Shown one piece after another: positions 34,408-43,500 of a stretch of DNA of 64,000 bases (positions within the stretch are counted from its first letter, which is position 1; each line of letters begins with the position of its first letter). The stretch lies in NCBI RefSeq assembly GCF_001306145.1, contig NZ_LGKO01000006.1, forward strand, positions 1-64,000. Direction: 5' to 3'. The position numbers were made by a program, and so were the translations under genes. The notes beneath the pieces are model-generated. The model had not been told where the DNA came from. It ran no database searches and worked only from the letters and a program-made list of their open reading frames with translations. This stretch comes from Thermanaerothrix daxensis (GTDB taxonomy: Bacteria; Chloroflexota; Anaerolineae; Anaerolineales; Anaerolineaceae).

Positions 34408-35592
34408 ATGATGCCCTCCTCCCTCTCCTCCGTTGATGACGAAGCCATCGCCTTCCTCCAAGACCTGGTGCGCACCCCCGGCCTTTCCGGGCAGGAAGGG
34501 GCCGTAGCCGACCGGGTAGAAGCCAAAATGCGGCAACTGCCCTTCGACCACGTCGAACGGGATGAGTGGGGCAATGTGATCGCCACCCGTCGGGGGCACG
34601 CCCCTGGCCCGCACCTGCTCTTCGATGCCCATATGGACGTGGTAGCCCCCGGCGACCCCAGCGCCTGGGAGGGTGGCGACCCCTACAGCGGTCACCTGAG
34701 CGGGGGACGCCTGTGGGGGCGCGGCGCCACCGATACCAAGGGCAGCCTGGCCGCAATGGTGATCGGCCTGGGGCGCCTGCCGACCACGGCCTTTCGGGGG
34801 ACGCTGACGGTGGTGGCCAGCGTAGGCGAGGAGGCCCTGGAAGGTGCCGCGCTGGGGCAGGTCTGCGCCCGCCTGCGGCCCGACCGGGTCATCGTTGGCG
34901 AGCCCACCGACGGCCGCCTGGGCATCGGGCAAAAGGGGCGCGCCCGCCTGTGGTTCACCACCCACGGCCGGCCCGCCCATTCCTCCACCCCCGCAGAAGG
35001 CGTGAACGCCATCTACCTCGCCACCGAGGTAATCCAGCGCATTCGCGCCCTGCCCCTGCCCGCACACCCCCACCTGGGCCAAGGGGTGATGGAAGCCCTG
35101 GATATTCACTCCGAACCCTACCCCAGCGCCTCGACCGTGCCCTACGCGTGCCACATCCGCTACGACCGCCGTCTGGTGCTCGGCGAGACGCCGGAAAGCG
35201 TCCTGGCGGCTTACCGCCGGGCATTTGCCGGGCGCAGTGACCTCACCTTCGGCTTTGAAACGATTCACCTGAACACCTACACCGGGGCCACCCTGACGGC
35301 ACCCGATTTTCATCCTGCCTGGCTGTGGGACGAAAGCACCCCCTGGGTGCAGCAGGCCCTGGCCAGCCTGCGTGCCGCCGGTCTGCGGGCCGAAACCTTC
35401 ATTGCCCCCTACTGCACCAACGCCAGCACCACCGCCGGTGAGCAGGGCCTGCCCACCTTGCTCTACGGCCCCTCCAGCATTACCCTGGCCCACAAGGTGA
35501 ACGAGTTCATTGCCCTGGAGGATTTTCTGGCCGCCTTGCGCGGCTACCAGGCGCTGGCCCAGGGGCTGAGCGCCGGCCCCGACCGCGATTGA
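34408..35592 (+). CDS. M20-family metallohydrolase, YgeY-like
   Basis: This 394-residue protein belongs to the ArgE/DapE/M20 peptidases, which use two metal ions. Visible motifs are LLFDAHMDVV (first metal His and catalytic Asp), GRGATDTKGS (bridging Asp), VGEEALEGAAL (catalytic Glu pair), GEPTDGRLGIGQKGRA, and the lid-domain histidine in HGRPAHSS. The C-terminal ITLAHKVNEFIALEDF supplies the last metal His. The best match in layout is the YgeY branch, annotated in other genomes as putative selenium metabolism hydrolase; true substrates there are unproven. Nothing in the window supports selenium use directly. A strong promoter for the next gene overlaps its stop codon. Confidence 0.85.
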   Translation: MMPSSLSSVDDEAIAFLQDLVRTPGLSGQEGAVADRVEAKMRQLPFDHVERDEWGNVIATRRGHAPGPHLLFDAHMDVVAPGDPSAWEGGDPYSGHLSGGRLWGRGATDTKGSLAAMVIGLGRLPTTAFRGTLTVVASVGEEALEGAALGQVCARLRPDRVIVGEPTDGRLGIGQKGRARLWFTTHGRPAHSSTPAEGVNAIYLATEVIQRIRALPLPAHPHLGQGVMEALDIHSEPYPSASTVPYACHIRYDRRLVLGETPESVLAAYRRAFAGRSDLTFGFETIHLNTYTGATLTAPDFHPAWLWDESTPWVQQALASLRAAGLRAETFIAPYCTNASTTAGEQGLPTLLYGPSSITLAHKVNEFIALEDFLAALRGYQALAQGLSAGPDRD

Positions 35593-35617
35593 CTTTCCCC
35601 GTCGCTTTTCGTATAAT
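35589..35617 (+). promoter_or_regulatory. strong sigma70-type promoter
   Basis: TTGACT (35589-35594), a 17-base spacer and TATAAT (35612-35617) form one of the best promoters in the window. The -35 box overlaps the stop codon of the M20 gene. The expected start site is near 35624, which leaves a leader of about 134 bases before the ATG at 35758. Confidence 0.85.
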
Positions 35618-35623
35618 GGAAAT

Positions 35624-35757
35624 GTAAGTGCATGGCACAGCGCATGGCTGAGGTCCGCGGAGCCGGGCCTCCCCCGGAATCACGAAAGCGCGCACAGCCG
35701 TCCGTGGTGATGAAAACGGACGGCTGTGCCTGTTTAACGCCATGAAGGAGGTGCGCC
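35624..35757 (+). promoter_or_regulatory. structured 5' leader with a 14-bp hairpin and an alternative pairing
   Basis: The arms 35692-35705 and 35716-35729 (GCACAGCCGTCCGT and its exact complement) form a perfect 14-bp stem with a 10-base loop. It stops 28 bases before the start codon of the 65-residue gene. Upstream, CCGGG/CCCGG makes a small hairpin near 35663-35677. GGCACAGC at 35634-35641 is complementary to GCTGTGCC at 35723-35730, so the 3' arm of the main stem could pair with it instead. After the stem comes CTGTTT, a weak U run. The layout could be an attenuator or a cis-regulatory RNA. I cannot match it to a known riboswitch class. Confidence 0.55.
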
Positions 35758-35955
35758 ATGTTGACCCTGGAACTGACCCTGGAAGAAGCCCGCATCCTGA
35801 TGCAGATGCTGGAAGCGTGCATCTCGGACATGCGCATGCAAATCTCCAACACCGATAACATCCGCTACAAGGCCATGCTCAAGGAACGCAAGGCAACCCT
35901 GGAACGCATCTTGCAGACACTGCACGAACAAATGCCCCTGCCGCTGGCCGAGTAA
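35758..35955 (+). CDS. small conserved helical protein
   Basis: This 65-residue protein starts behind a textbook GGAGG at seven bases. It is predicted to be two helices: LTLEEARILMQMLEACISDMRMQI, then a short turn with NTDN, then YKAMLKERKATLERILQTL. The pattern of an E/A-rich first helix, an aspartate-asparagine turn and a K/E-rich second helix recurs in a widespread family of small uncharacterised bacterial proteins. There is no signal peptide or membrane segment. It is expressed as a single gene with its own strong promoter, structured leader and terminator, which suggests regulated and possibly high expression. Confidence 0.8.
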   Translation: MLTLELTLEEARILMQMLEACISDMRMQISNTDNIRYKAMLKERKATLERILQTLHEQMPLPLAE

Positions 35956-35998
35956 AGCCGCATGTCGGGAGCCCCCTGTCCGGTCCATAAAACACACC

Positions 35999-36022
35999 AC
36001 CGGCGCCGCTTTTGGCGCCGGT
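35999..36022 (+). terminator. hairpin terminator after the small helical protein
   Basis: ACCGGCGCC and GGCGCCGGT form a perfect 9-bp stem around a GCTTTT loop, 43 bases after the stop codon. No U run follows on the plus strand. It could also serve the minus-strand tRNA-Leu that ends at 36044. Confidence 0.65.
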
Positions 36023-36043
36023 CAGGGGGAATGTTTTCCATAG

Positions 36044-36129
36044 TAGGGCGGGAGGGACTCGAACCCTCAAGGTGCTCCCGCACCGGTGGATTTTAAGTCC
36101 ACTGCGTCTGCCTGTTCCGCCACCGCCCC
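36044..36129 (-). tRNA. tRNA-Leu (anticodon TAA)
   Basis: On the minus strand the 86-base sequence begins GGGGCGG and ends CCGCCCT plus discriminator A, forming the acceptor stem with one G-U pair. The anticodon stem GTGGA/TCCAC encloses the loop CTTAAAA, giving anticodon TAA. A long variable arm (GGTGCGGGAGCACC) marks it as class II, and the T arm contains GGGTTCGAGTCCC. CCA is not encoded. Confidence 0.95.
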
Positions 36130-36141
36130 AATTCTGGTTAA

Positions 36142-36169
36142 ATTCTACCCCAAGCCGTCGGGACGTCAA
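36142..36169 (-). promoter_or_regulatory. promoter of tRNA-Leu
   Basis: On the minus strand TTGACG (36169 to 36164), a 16-base spacer and TAGAAT (36147 to 36142) predict a start near 36135, just before the tRNA 5' end. The -35 box overlaps the last codons of hutI. Confidence 0.7.
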
Positions 36170-37434
36170 GCACCTGACGGCGCATTTTCTACCACCCAGA
36201 CGCCGCGCTTCATCACCCGCTTGACCGGGTTAGTGCCGAAGCGATACCCCAGGTGGCGGTAGTCCGCCACCTCCAGCACCAGCAGGTCCGCCTGCTTGCC
36301 CGGCTCCAGCGAGCCCAGGCGATCCGCCACTCCGATCGCCGCCGCGGCATTGATGGTCGCCGCGGCAATGGCCTCGGCGGGGGTGAGTTTCAGGTAGCGG
36401 CACGCCAGCGCGATCACAAAGGGCATGCTCTCGCACCACGCCGTCCCCGGGTTGAGGTCGCTCGCCAGTGCCAGCAGTCCCCCCGCCTCCAGGATCGCCC
36501 GCGCCGGGGTGTACTCAGGCTGGGCCAGGCCGAAGGGGGTACAGGGCAGAGCGACTGCCACCGTCGCACTTGCCGCCAGCGCACGAATGTCTTCCGGGGG
36601 TGTCTTGACCAGGTGGTCCGCAGAGACTGCCCCCAGTTCAGCCGCCAGGCGTGCTCCGCCCAGGGCCTCAAACTCATCCGCATGGATCTTCAGCCCAAAG
36701 CCCAGCGCCCGCGCCCGCTCTAAAATCTGGCGCGACTGCGCCAGGTCAAACGCAATGCGCTCGCAGAAGACATCCACAAACGGCAAAGGGCGCCCCGGCA
36801 CATGGGCCTGCCACCACGCCCGCACCTCGGGCAGCATTTCGATGCAAATCTGATCCACATAGCCCTGAGGATCGTGCCGGAATTCGGGGGGCACATCGTG
36901 CGCCGCCAGGTAGGTGGGGATGAGTTCCAGCGGGCCTTCGGCATTCAGCGCTAGGATGGCTTCCAGCAGGCGCAACTCGGTGGCGGGCTCCAGGCCGTAG
37001 CCGGTCTTGGCTTCGGCGGTGGTCGTCCCGTGGCGCAGCATCGTCCAGGCGCGCTGACGCGCCTGCGCCAGCAGTTCCTCCAGGGAAGCCGCCCGCGTGG
37101 CGCGCACGGTAGCCAGAATGCCGCCCCCTGCCGCGGCGATTTCCTGGTAGGTCTTGCCCTGGGTGCGCCATTCGAATTCCTGCGCCCGATCCCCGGCCCA
37201 TACCAGGTGGGTGTGGGGGTCCACAAAACCGGGCATGACCACGTGTCCGCTGGCATCCCAGGTCTCCTCATGGGGATAGGCCGCGCGCAGCACCGCGCTG
37301 GGGCCTACCGCCTCAATACGGCCGCCGCGCACCAGCACGGCGCCGTCTTCAATCAGTCCCAGGCGGCCCAGGTCGCGTCCGCGCTGGGGACCACCGGCCA
37401 GGGTCAAGAGCTGACTTGCCGAGTGAATGAGCAT
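36166..37434 (-). CDS. hutI: imidazolonepropionase
   Basis: This 422-residue amidohydrolase opens imidazolonepropionate to formiminoglutamate in histidine degradation. It has the metal-binding PGFVDPHTHLVWAGDR, the family-specific GGGILATVRATR, the loop RHGTTTAEAKTGYGL, metal His in LKIHADEF, the segment SADHLVKT, and the catalytic Asp in ALASDLNPGTA. The length is normal. No hutH, hutU or hutG is in the window, so the rest of the pathway lies elsewhere. The next gene in the same direction upstream is the LCP protein, 17 bases away, but with no functional link. Confidence 0.95.
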   Translation of the reverse strand: MLIHSASQLLTLAGGPQRGRDLGRLGLIEDGAVLVRGGRIEAVGPSAVLRAAYPHEETWDASGHVVMPGFVDPHTHLVWAGDRAQEFEWRTQGKTYQEIAAAGGGILATVRATRAASLEELLAQARQRAWTMLRHGTTTAEAKTGYGLEPATELRLLEAILALNAEGPLELIPTYLAAHDVPPEFRHDPQGYVDQICIEMLPEVRAWWQAHVPGRPLPFVDVFCERIAFDLAQSRQILERARALGFGLKIHADEFEALGGARLAAELGAVSADHLVKTPPEDIRALAASATVAVALPCTPFGLAQPEYTPARAILEAGGLLALASDLNPGTAWCESMPFVIALACRYLKLTPAEAIAAATINAAAAIGVADRLGSLEPGKQADLLVLEVADYRHLGYRFGTNPVKRVMKRGVWVVENAPSGA

Positions 37435-37451
37435 GGGCGGAATCTCCGTTT

Positions 37452-38663
37452 CTAGGGGGATGTCGTGAGGGTGGGGGTCGGGGTAAGCGAGGGTGTGGGG
37501 GTCAGGCTGGGAGTCGGCGTGTCCGTGGGGGTCACCTCCGGCGTGGGGGTGAGTGTGGGAGTCGGGGTCACGCTGGGGGTCGGGGTGGGGGTGCGGGTGA
37601 GGGTGGGGGTGGGCGAGATGGTCAGTTCGTACTCCAGCGTCAGCACCACCTGCGAGAACGGCACCGGGGTGAGCACGTAGTCAATGGCATCCTGGATCTC
37701 GGCTTGAAATGCCGCGCGGTTGGGCAGAAACACGCTGGTGCGCGGTCGCTCCGCAAGCAAGAAGGGGGTCAGTGCCTGCGCGGAGAAGCGAAAGAAGCCC
37801 AGGTGCCCCGGATCGCCCAGGCGCAGAGCCAACGGGATGCGGGCCAGCAGGTCCTCCAGGCCCAACGAGGTCTCCACGCTGGCCCGGTAAGTGCGGTACA
37901 GCATGGGCAGGCGTACCAGGTTGCCCCCCTGCACCAGCCGCAGGAAGAGCGCCTCCAGCACCTGCTGCTGGCGGGCGTTGCGCTCTGCCTCGGCCTCACC
38001 CTCGCGCACGCGCAGGTAGCACATCACCTGATCGCCGCTGAGGACGTGCGTCCCCACGGGAATGTCCCCGCACATGGGGGGCAGAGGGCCTGTGACCGTC
38101 AATTCCAGCCCGCCCAGGTCATCCACCAGATAAACGAAATCTTCCAGGTGCACCAGCACATAATCCTGCGGGCGCACCCCCAGGTTGTACGCCAGCGTCT
38201 CGCTCAGCAGGCGCCACCCGCCCAGGGCATACGCCACATTGAGGCGCTGCATAGACAGCCCGGGCAGATACACATATAGATCCGGCGGGATGGAGAGCAG
38301 GCTGGCGCGCCCCAGGCGGGGGTGGTAAAACGCCAGCAAGATCGCGTCCGTGCGTCCGATGTGGGGGGCAGGGGCATCACTGCCCAGCAGGACCAGCGTG
38401 CGCACCTCAGCGGGCAGGTTCACCCTCAGCGGCGGGGGAATGGGCACCTCCGCCGTAACCCGCGGCGTGGCAAAGGCGCGCGGGGTGTGGGTCGGCGAGG
38501 GGGTAGCCGTAAAAGTGGGCGCAGGCAGGCTGGGGGTTGGCGGCAACGGCGGAGGCGCAGGCTGGGCGGCACAGGCGGCCAGTCCCCCCAGCATCAGCCC
38601 TGCCAAGCCCAGGGATAACCACCTCAACCGGCGCAGTCCGAGAAAAGACCCACGGTATGCCAT
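37452..38663 (-). CDS. LytR-CpsA-Psr (LCP) family lipoprotein
   Basis: The product has 403 residues from ATG 38663. The N-terminus has Arg residues, a hydrophobic helix and the lipobox LAAC, so it is probably anchored by lipid rather than by a helix. After a Pro/Thr-rich linker comes an LCP domain (about residues 80-270): GRTDAILLAFYHP, the Arg/Asp-type motif SIPPDLYVYLP, RLNVAYALGG and YLRVREGEAEAERNARQQQVL. LCP proteins transfer polyprenyl-linked polymers to peptidoglycan or other acceptors. The last 50 residues are a tandem Thr-Pro repeat that may be glycosylated or span the wall. A minus-strand TATAAT (38678 to 38673) lies nine bases before the ATG, which suggests a nearly leaderless mRNA. 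Confidence 0.87.
   Translation of the reverse strand: MAYRGSFLGLRRLRWLSLGLAGLMLGGLAACAAQPAPPPLPPTPSLPAPTFTATPSPTHTPRAFATPRVTAEVPIPPPLRVNLPAEVRTLVLLGSDAPAPHIGRTDAILLAFYHPRLGRASLLSIPPDLYVYLPGLSMQRLNVAYALGGWRLLSETLAYNLGVRPQDYVLVHLEDFVYLVDDLGGLELTVTGPLPPMCGDIPVGTHVLSGDQVMCYLRVREGEAEAERNARQQQVLEALFLRLVQGGNLVRLPMLYRTYRASVETSLGLEDLLARIPLALRLGDPGHLGFFRFSAQALTPFLLAERPRTSVFLPNRAAFQAEIQDAIDYVLTPVPFSQVVLTLEYELTISPTPTLTRTPTPTPSVTPTPTLTPTPEVTPTDTPTPSLTPTPSLTPTPTLTTSP
37465..37620 (-). repeat. tandem Thr-Pro coding repeat
   Basis: On the plus strand the DNA reads as irregular 6-base GGGGGT-like and GAGGGTG units. In the coding direction these give TPTP, TPTPS and TPTLT repeats at the C-terminus of the LCP protein. 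Such tracts can change length by slippage. Confidence 0.7.
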
Positions 38664-38704
38664 CCTGCCGGCATTATAGCACAGCCGCCGCTGCGCCAAA
38701 GCAA

Positions 38705-38733
38705 CAGCGGGCCGTCACGACGACGACCCGCTG
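38705..38733 (-). terminator. hairpin terminator of the microprotein gene
   Basis: CAGCGGG (38705-38711) pairs with CCCGCTG (38727-38733), with further partial pairing inside. On the minus strand the stem is followed by TTGCTTT. It lies downstream of the 28-residue gene and upstream of the LCP promoter. Confidence 0.5.
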
Positions 38734-38845
38734 CCCAACCCCAGGAGGAGCAAAAAACAACCCTTACCCACCCCCCGACCCAACGACGGGGGGCATCACA
38801 GACCATGCACCGGCGAGATGCCCGCTGCCCACCACGCGACGCGAC

Positions 38846-38932
38846 TCACTCCGAAGAACGTAACCCGAGCAACGTGCATCCCAGGAACAAGATGCCCACC
38901 AACGCAACCACCGCATATACGATGAACGCCAT
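38846..38932 (-). CDS. 28-residue single-helix membrane microprotein
   Basis: The ATG at 38932 follows GGAAGGAGGAAG, the strongest type of ribosome binding site in the window. The frame encodes MAFIVYAVVALVGILFLG, then CTLLGLRSSE. Almost the whole peptide is one membrane helix; the C-terminus is short and charged. It resembles in size and form the small membrane subunits and regulators found in respiratory or transport complexes, but I recognise no family. A minus-strand TACAAT at 39037-39032 is a possible -10 box, which would give a leader of about 95 bases, and a hairpin lies downstream. The ribosome binding site, isolated position and terminator argue for a real gene. Confidence 0.55.
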   Translation of the reverse strand: MAFIVYAVVALVGILFLGCTLLGLRSSE

Positions 38933-39428
38933 GTTGACTTCCTCCTTCCCCTCCCTCACGGGAGTCTGACCACCCAACCGCTTGTGCCTTTGCAGGGTTA
39001 AACCCTGATGCACCTCTGCGGTTACTCTCATTGTAGTTAACGGCCATACCGCCTTTCCCAACACTTTTGTCAGGCCGAACCTTCCCGGCCCAACAAATTT
39101 GTAAGGGCCACCTGCATTCGGCCCCTTCTTTATGGGGCAGATCAGCCCGGCATCTTCCCCGCCACTGCCCGGCGGGCCGGGGCGGGTGCGACGGCTGCTG
39201 AAAATTAATACGCTGAAAAGGGGCAAAAAGTTCCACGCCGGGCAGTCCGCCTCCGGGCAACGCGGCAGAGCGCGCCGTGCAAAGAACGTGCCCGAAATCA
39301 TTTGTCGTTTTGCAATTCTGTTAATCTCACCCCTAGCCATGGGGGGTTGAAGTTTGTTATAATCAAGCAAACCCTAATCCTCACCGTGCATCGCGGCTTC
39401 ATCGTCGTCCATCCTGGGGTAGTGCAAT
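38933..39428. other. 496-base gap with leader, possible promoters and no recognised gene
   Basis: On the minus strand this region holds the probable leader of the microprotein gene, including an inverted GGGTTTAACCC at about 38996-39006. On the plus strand a TATAAT at 39358-39363 is the likely -10 box of the binding-protein gene that starts at 39429. Between about 39130 and 39300 there are GC-rich inverted segments but no open frame with a ribosome binding site. I see no RNA family I can name. Confidence 0.4.
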
Positions 39429-40583
39429 GTGAGCGACGAACCTGTTTGTACCCCGACCCCGGTTCGACCCTTCCGCCTACCCACCTGGCTGCCCATCCTG
39501 TTCGTGCTGGCCGCGTGGGGCTTCAGCCGCTGCGCACCCCTGCCTACGCCCACCACCCTCTCTCCCGCACCGGCCGCCTCGCTGATCCTGCTGGATTGGG
39601 AGGACGATGTCCCCCCCGAGATCCTCCAGGGCTTCACCGCCGAAACCGGCATCCCGGTCGAACTGCGCCACTACTACACCGTTGAAGAGGCCCGCCAGCG
39701 CCTGCTCGAGGGCGAGCCCTGCGATCTGGCCATCATCTCCAACGAGCAGGTACCCGCCCTGATCCGGGCCGAGCGTCTGCTCCCGCTTGACCTGACCCGG
39801 GTGCCCAATTTCCGCTACATTGCGCCGGCTTTCCGCGACCTGGTGATTGACCCCGGCAACCGCTACAGCGTGCCCTACTCCTGGGGCACCACCGGCCTGG
39901 TGTACCGCCCCGAGCGCGTTCCCCAGCCTCCGCAACGCTGGGCCGACCTGTGGGAGCCGGCCTACGGCGGGCGCATTTTCCTCTGGGATGACCCACGAAC
40001 GGTCATCGGCCTCACCCTCAAAGCCCTGGGCTACTCGGCCAACACCGCCGACCTGCAGGCCCTTCAGATTGCCGCGCTCAAGTTGCGCCAGTTAGCGGCC
40101 CTCCCGCCCGTCCCTTACCAGCCAGAGGCGCTCGGTGAAGCCCTGCGCCAGGAGCAGGCCTGGGTAGCCGTGGCCTGGGTGGGGGATTACATCCTTGCCC
40201 GCCAGGCCCTGCCCGACCTGGTCTATGCCCTGCCGGCCGAGGGCACCCTGCTGTGGATGGAGCACTACGTCATTCCCCGCGGCGCCCGCTACCCCGAAGC
40301 CGCCTTGCGCCTGCTGAATTACCTCCTGCGCCCCGAGATCAGCGCGCAGATCACCACCCGCAGTCTGTGGGCCACGGCCAACGAGGCCTCGTGGTCACAG
40401 GTGCACCTGGAACCCGAGCTCCAGGCGCTGATCTTCCCGCCTGCCGAGGCGCTCAGCAACGCCGAACTGACCCTGCCGCTTAGTCCCGAAGCCGAAATGA
40501 CGTATAATCAAATCTGGGAGCAGTTCCTCCGCGATCGCTCCACCTCTGCCCCCACCCCCTCTGCCTCGCCGGCGCCCCGATGA
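39429..40583 (+). CDS. PotD-like extracytoplasmic solute-binding protein
   Basis: This 384-residue protein has an N-terminal hydrophobic helix (about 19-34) ending in SRC, so it is either a lipoprotein with an atypical lipobox or membrane-anchored. The rest matches family 1 or polyamine-type binding proteins: LILLDWEDDVPPEILQGFTAETG, CDLAIISNEQVPALI, SVPYSWGTTGLVYR (the conserved PYxWGTxG segment of PotD-like proteins) and PEAALRLLNYLL. No permease or ATPase genes follow. Instead its stop codon overlaps the start of a membrane diguanylate cyclase (ATGA), so it may act as a sensory rather than a transport receptor. It starts with GTG and has a weak ribosome binding site. The ligand is unknown. 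Confidence 0.82.
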   Translation: MSDEPVCTPTPVRPFRLPTWLPILFVLAAWGFSRCAPLPTPTTLSPAPAASLILLDWEDDVPPEILQGFTAETGIPVELRHYYTVEEARQRLLEGEPCDLAIISNEQVPALIRAERLLPLDLTRVPNFRYIAPAFRDLVIDPGNRYSVPYSWGTTGLVYRPERVPQPPQRWADLWEPAYGGRIFLWDDPRTVIGLTLKALGYSANTADLQALQIAALKLRQLAALPPVPYQPEALGEALRQEQAWVAVAWVGDYILARQALPDLVYALPAEGTLLWMEHYVIPRGARYPEAALRLLNYLLRPEISAQITTRSLWATANEASWSQVHLEPELQALIFPPAEALSNAELTLPLSPEAEMTYNQIWEQFLRDRSTSAPTPSASPAPR

Positions 40584-43500
40584 AATCCACCCCGCCTCCC
40601 CCGCCGATCCCGGCCCGCTCCCCCTCCCTGCGCCGCACCTTTCAAAGCCTGCTGCGCGGTTTAATCCTGCTCACCCTGGGCTTCGTCCTGGCCATGACGG
40701 CCGGCCTCATCTACCGGGCCGAATCCCGCGACTGGCAGCAGCGCCAGGCCGAGGTGACCCACAATCTGGGCCTGCGCATCCGGGCGTTTCTGGAGCAGAC
40801 CACCAATCACCTACAGGCTTTTGCCCTGATCGGCATAGATGAGGCCACCCGGCATCCGCAGCAGGCCCAGCGCCTGTTCGATCTTTACCCGGTCTTCGAC
40901 CGAGTACAGGTCTTCACCCCCGACGGCACGTTGGAAGCCACCTTGAGCCGGGAAGAAGTGCCCGCCCTGGGCCTGATCACCCTGCCCCAGGCGCGCTGGC
41001 TGGCCGAGGCGCGGGCAGGGCGCACCTACATTGGCCCGTTTCAGATCTCCCCCCAGGGCCGGCCTTACCTGCTCCTGGCCACCCCCACCCGCACCGGGCA
41101 GGTCGTGATTGCGCAGGTCTCGCTCGAGCCCCTGTGGGAGATGACGCGCACCACCGCCCTGGGCCGCAGCGGGGTGGTTTACCTGGTCGAGCGCAGCGGG
41201 CACATCCTGGCCCATCCCGATCCTCAGGTGGTGCTCGGCAATACGACCCTGCCGGCAGAGGTTCTCCCCTACCTTACGGATCTTACAGCCCCAATGCACT
41301 TTGATTTCGCCACCGGGCTCAGCGGCGGCTGGGTGGAGCGCACCCTTGCCCCCGTCCCCGCCACCGACTGGGTGCTCGTGGCCGAAACAAACGAGGCAGA
41401 AGCACACGCCACCAGCCTGCTCAGCCTGGGCATTCTGGGTGGCGGGGTACTGCTCCTGGCCGTGCTCCTCTCCCTGGGGGCCGATGCGCACCTGCGCCGC
41501 CAGGTGCTGGCCCCCCTGGAGCAGTTGCGTCAGGGAGCGCTGGCGCTCAGCGCCGGGCACCTGGCGCACCGCCTGAACCTCCAACGCCCGGAGGAACTGC
41601 GCCAGGTGGCACAGGCTTTTAACACCATGGCCCAGACCCTGCAGAGCCAGCAAGCCGCCCTCACCCGCCAGACCGAAGCCCTGACCCGGTTGTACCAGCT
41701 GAGCCTGCTCCTCAACGCCAGCCGCGACCTGGAAACCCTCTGCAACCACACCCTGGATAGTCTCTACGCCCTTTTCCCCTTCATCCGCGCGGCCTACATC
41801 TTCATGCGCGATGCCGCCGGGGGGCTGGTGCTGGTGGCCTCACGCCAGGCCCCCAACACTGCCTCTACCCCCTCCTCCCCGGACGCTCTCCCCCCCACCG
41901 CCCCCAACCCCCAGCGCTGGCTGAGCGGCACCATCCCCCAGGTGTATGTGGAAGGCCCGCGCGCGCTGATCGGATTGCGCGGGCGGGATGACCTGCTGGG
42001 CCTGCTGCGCGTGGAAGCCGCCGCGCCCGAGCAATGGGGCGAGGACGAACAGCGCTGGCTGGCCATGCTGGCCGACCAACTGGCCGCAGCCGTGCAGACG
42101 CTGCGCCTGCAGGAAGCCCTGCAGAAAGAACTGCACGAGCGCCGGCGGGCCGAAGAAGCCCTGCATCAGGCCCACGCCGACCTGGAAGAACGCATCCACC
42201 AGCGCACCCAGGAACTGCGCCGTCTCAACCGCCAACTGATGCTGGCCCTCAACGAGCAAAAATTCGCCGAAGAGCGGCTGCAGCGCCAGAAACAGCAACT
42301 GGAAGCCCTGCGCCAGGCCACCCTTGAACTTACCGCACACCTCGACCTTTCCACCCTGCTGAACTCCCTGGTGCGCCGCGCGGTTGAGATCGTAGATGCC
42401 GACGCCGGGGGCTTCTACCTCTACGAGCCCGAGCACGATCACCTCGTGCGCGTGGTCAGCCTGGGAGAGCATGCGCTCCCGCTGGGGCTGATCATCCGCC
42501 GCGGCGAGAGCCTCTCCGGGCGCGTGCTACAGAGCCGCGAGCCCCTGCTCGTCTCCGACTACCGCCACTGGGAAGGCCGCCTGACCAACCTGCCTCAGGA
42601 ATCCGAAGTCTACGCCGTGATCGGCCTGCCGGTGCAGTGGGGGGAGGAGTTCCTGGGCGTGCTCAACGTGGCCACCTACCGCGAGCGTTCCTTCAGCCAG
42701 GAGGAGGTCAACCTGCTCAACCTGTTCGCCTTGCAGGCCGCCATTGCCATCCGCAACACGCGGATTTTGGAAAACGAGCGCCGCCAGCGCCGTCGTGCCG
42801 AGGCCCTGGCCAAAGTCAACGCCGCCCTAACCTCTTCACTGGAACTCAAGCCCCTGCTCCAGCGCGTGCTGGAAGCCGCCACCGAGGCCATCCCCGCCGC
42901 CGACCGTGGCAGTGTGCTGCTGCTGCTGGATGCCGAACGTGGGGAATTGGTCATCGAAGCCCTCTACGGCTACACCGACCCGCGCATCTACGAAATGCGC
43001 TTTCCGCGTGAGGCGGGCTACGCCGCCAAAGCCCTGCGTGAGGAACGGCCCATCCTGATCCCCGATGCCCGCGCGGATGACGAGGTGCGCTACGACGGTG
43101 AGATTGCCGAAGTGCGCGCCGTGCGTTCGGCCATCGCCGCCCCCATGTTCCTGCGTGACCATCCGGTCGGGGTCATCACTCTGGATTGCACTCGCGAGAC
43201 CCATGCCTTCACCGCTGAGGACCTGGCCCTACTCAAGGCCTTTGCCGATCAGGCCGCCCTGGCCATCCACAACGCGCGCCTTTACGAGCGCGAGAAGCAC
43301 CTGGCCATCACCGACGACCTGACCGGCATTTACAACCGCCGCTACGCCTTGCAACTGGCCGAACGTGAGATCGAGCGCGCCCGGCGCTACCGCCGCTCCC
43401 TGGCCATGATCCTGGCCGACATTGACCACTTTAAACGCGTCAACGATACCTACGGCCACCTGGTGGGCGATGAGGTCCTGCACGAACTGGCCCAGCGCTG

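Noticed and set aside
37465-37620. Repeat tract as a CRISPR array or mobile-element end.
   Set aside because: The units are short, irregular and coding (Thr-Pro); there are no unique spacers.
38933-39030. Possible c-di-GMP (GEMM) riboswitch in the leader of the microprotein gene, because it contains AAAGGCACAA.
   Set aside because: Only a few bases match and the expected second stem and receptor elements are missing, so I list the region only as an unexplained leader.
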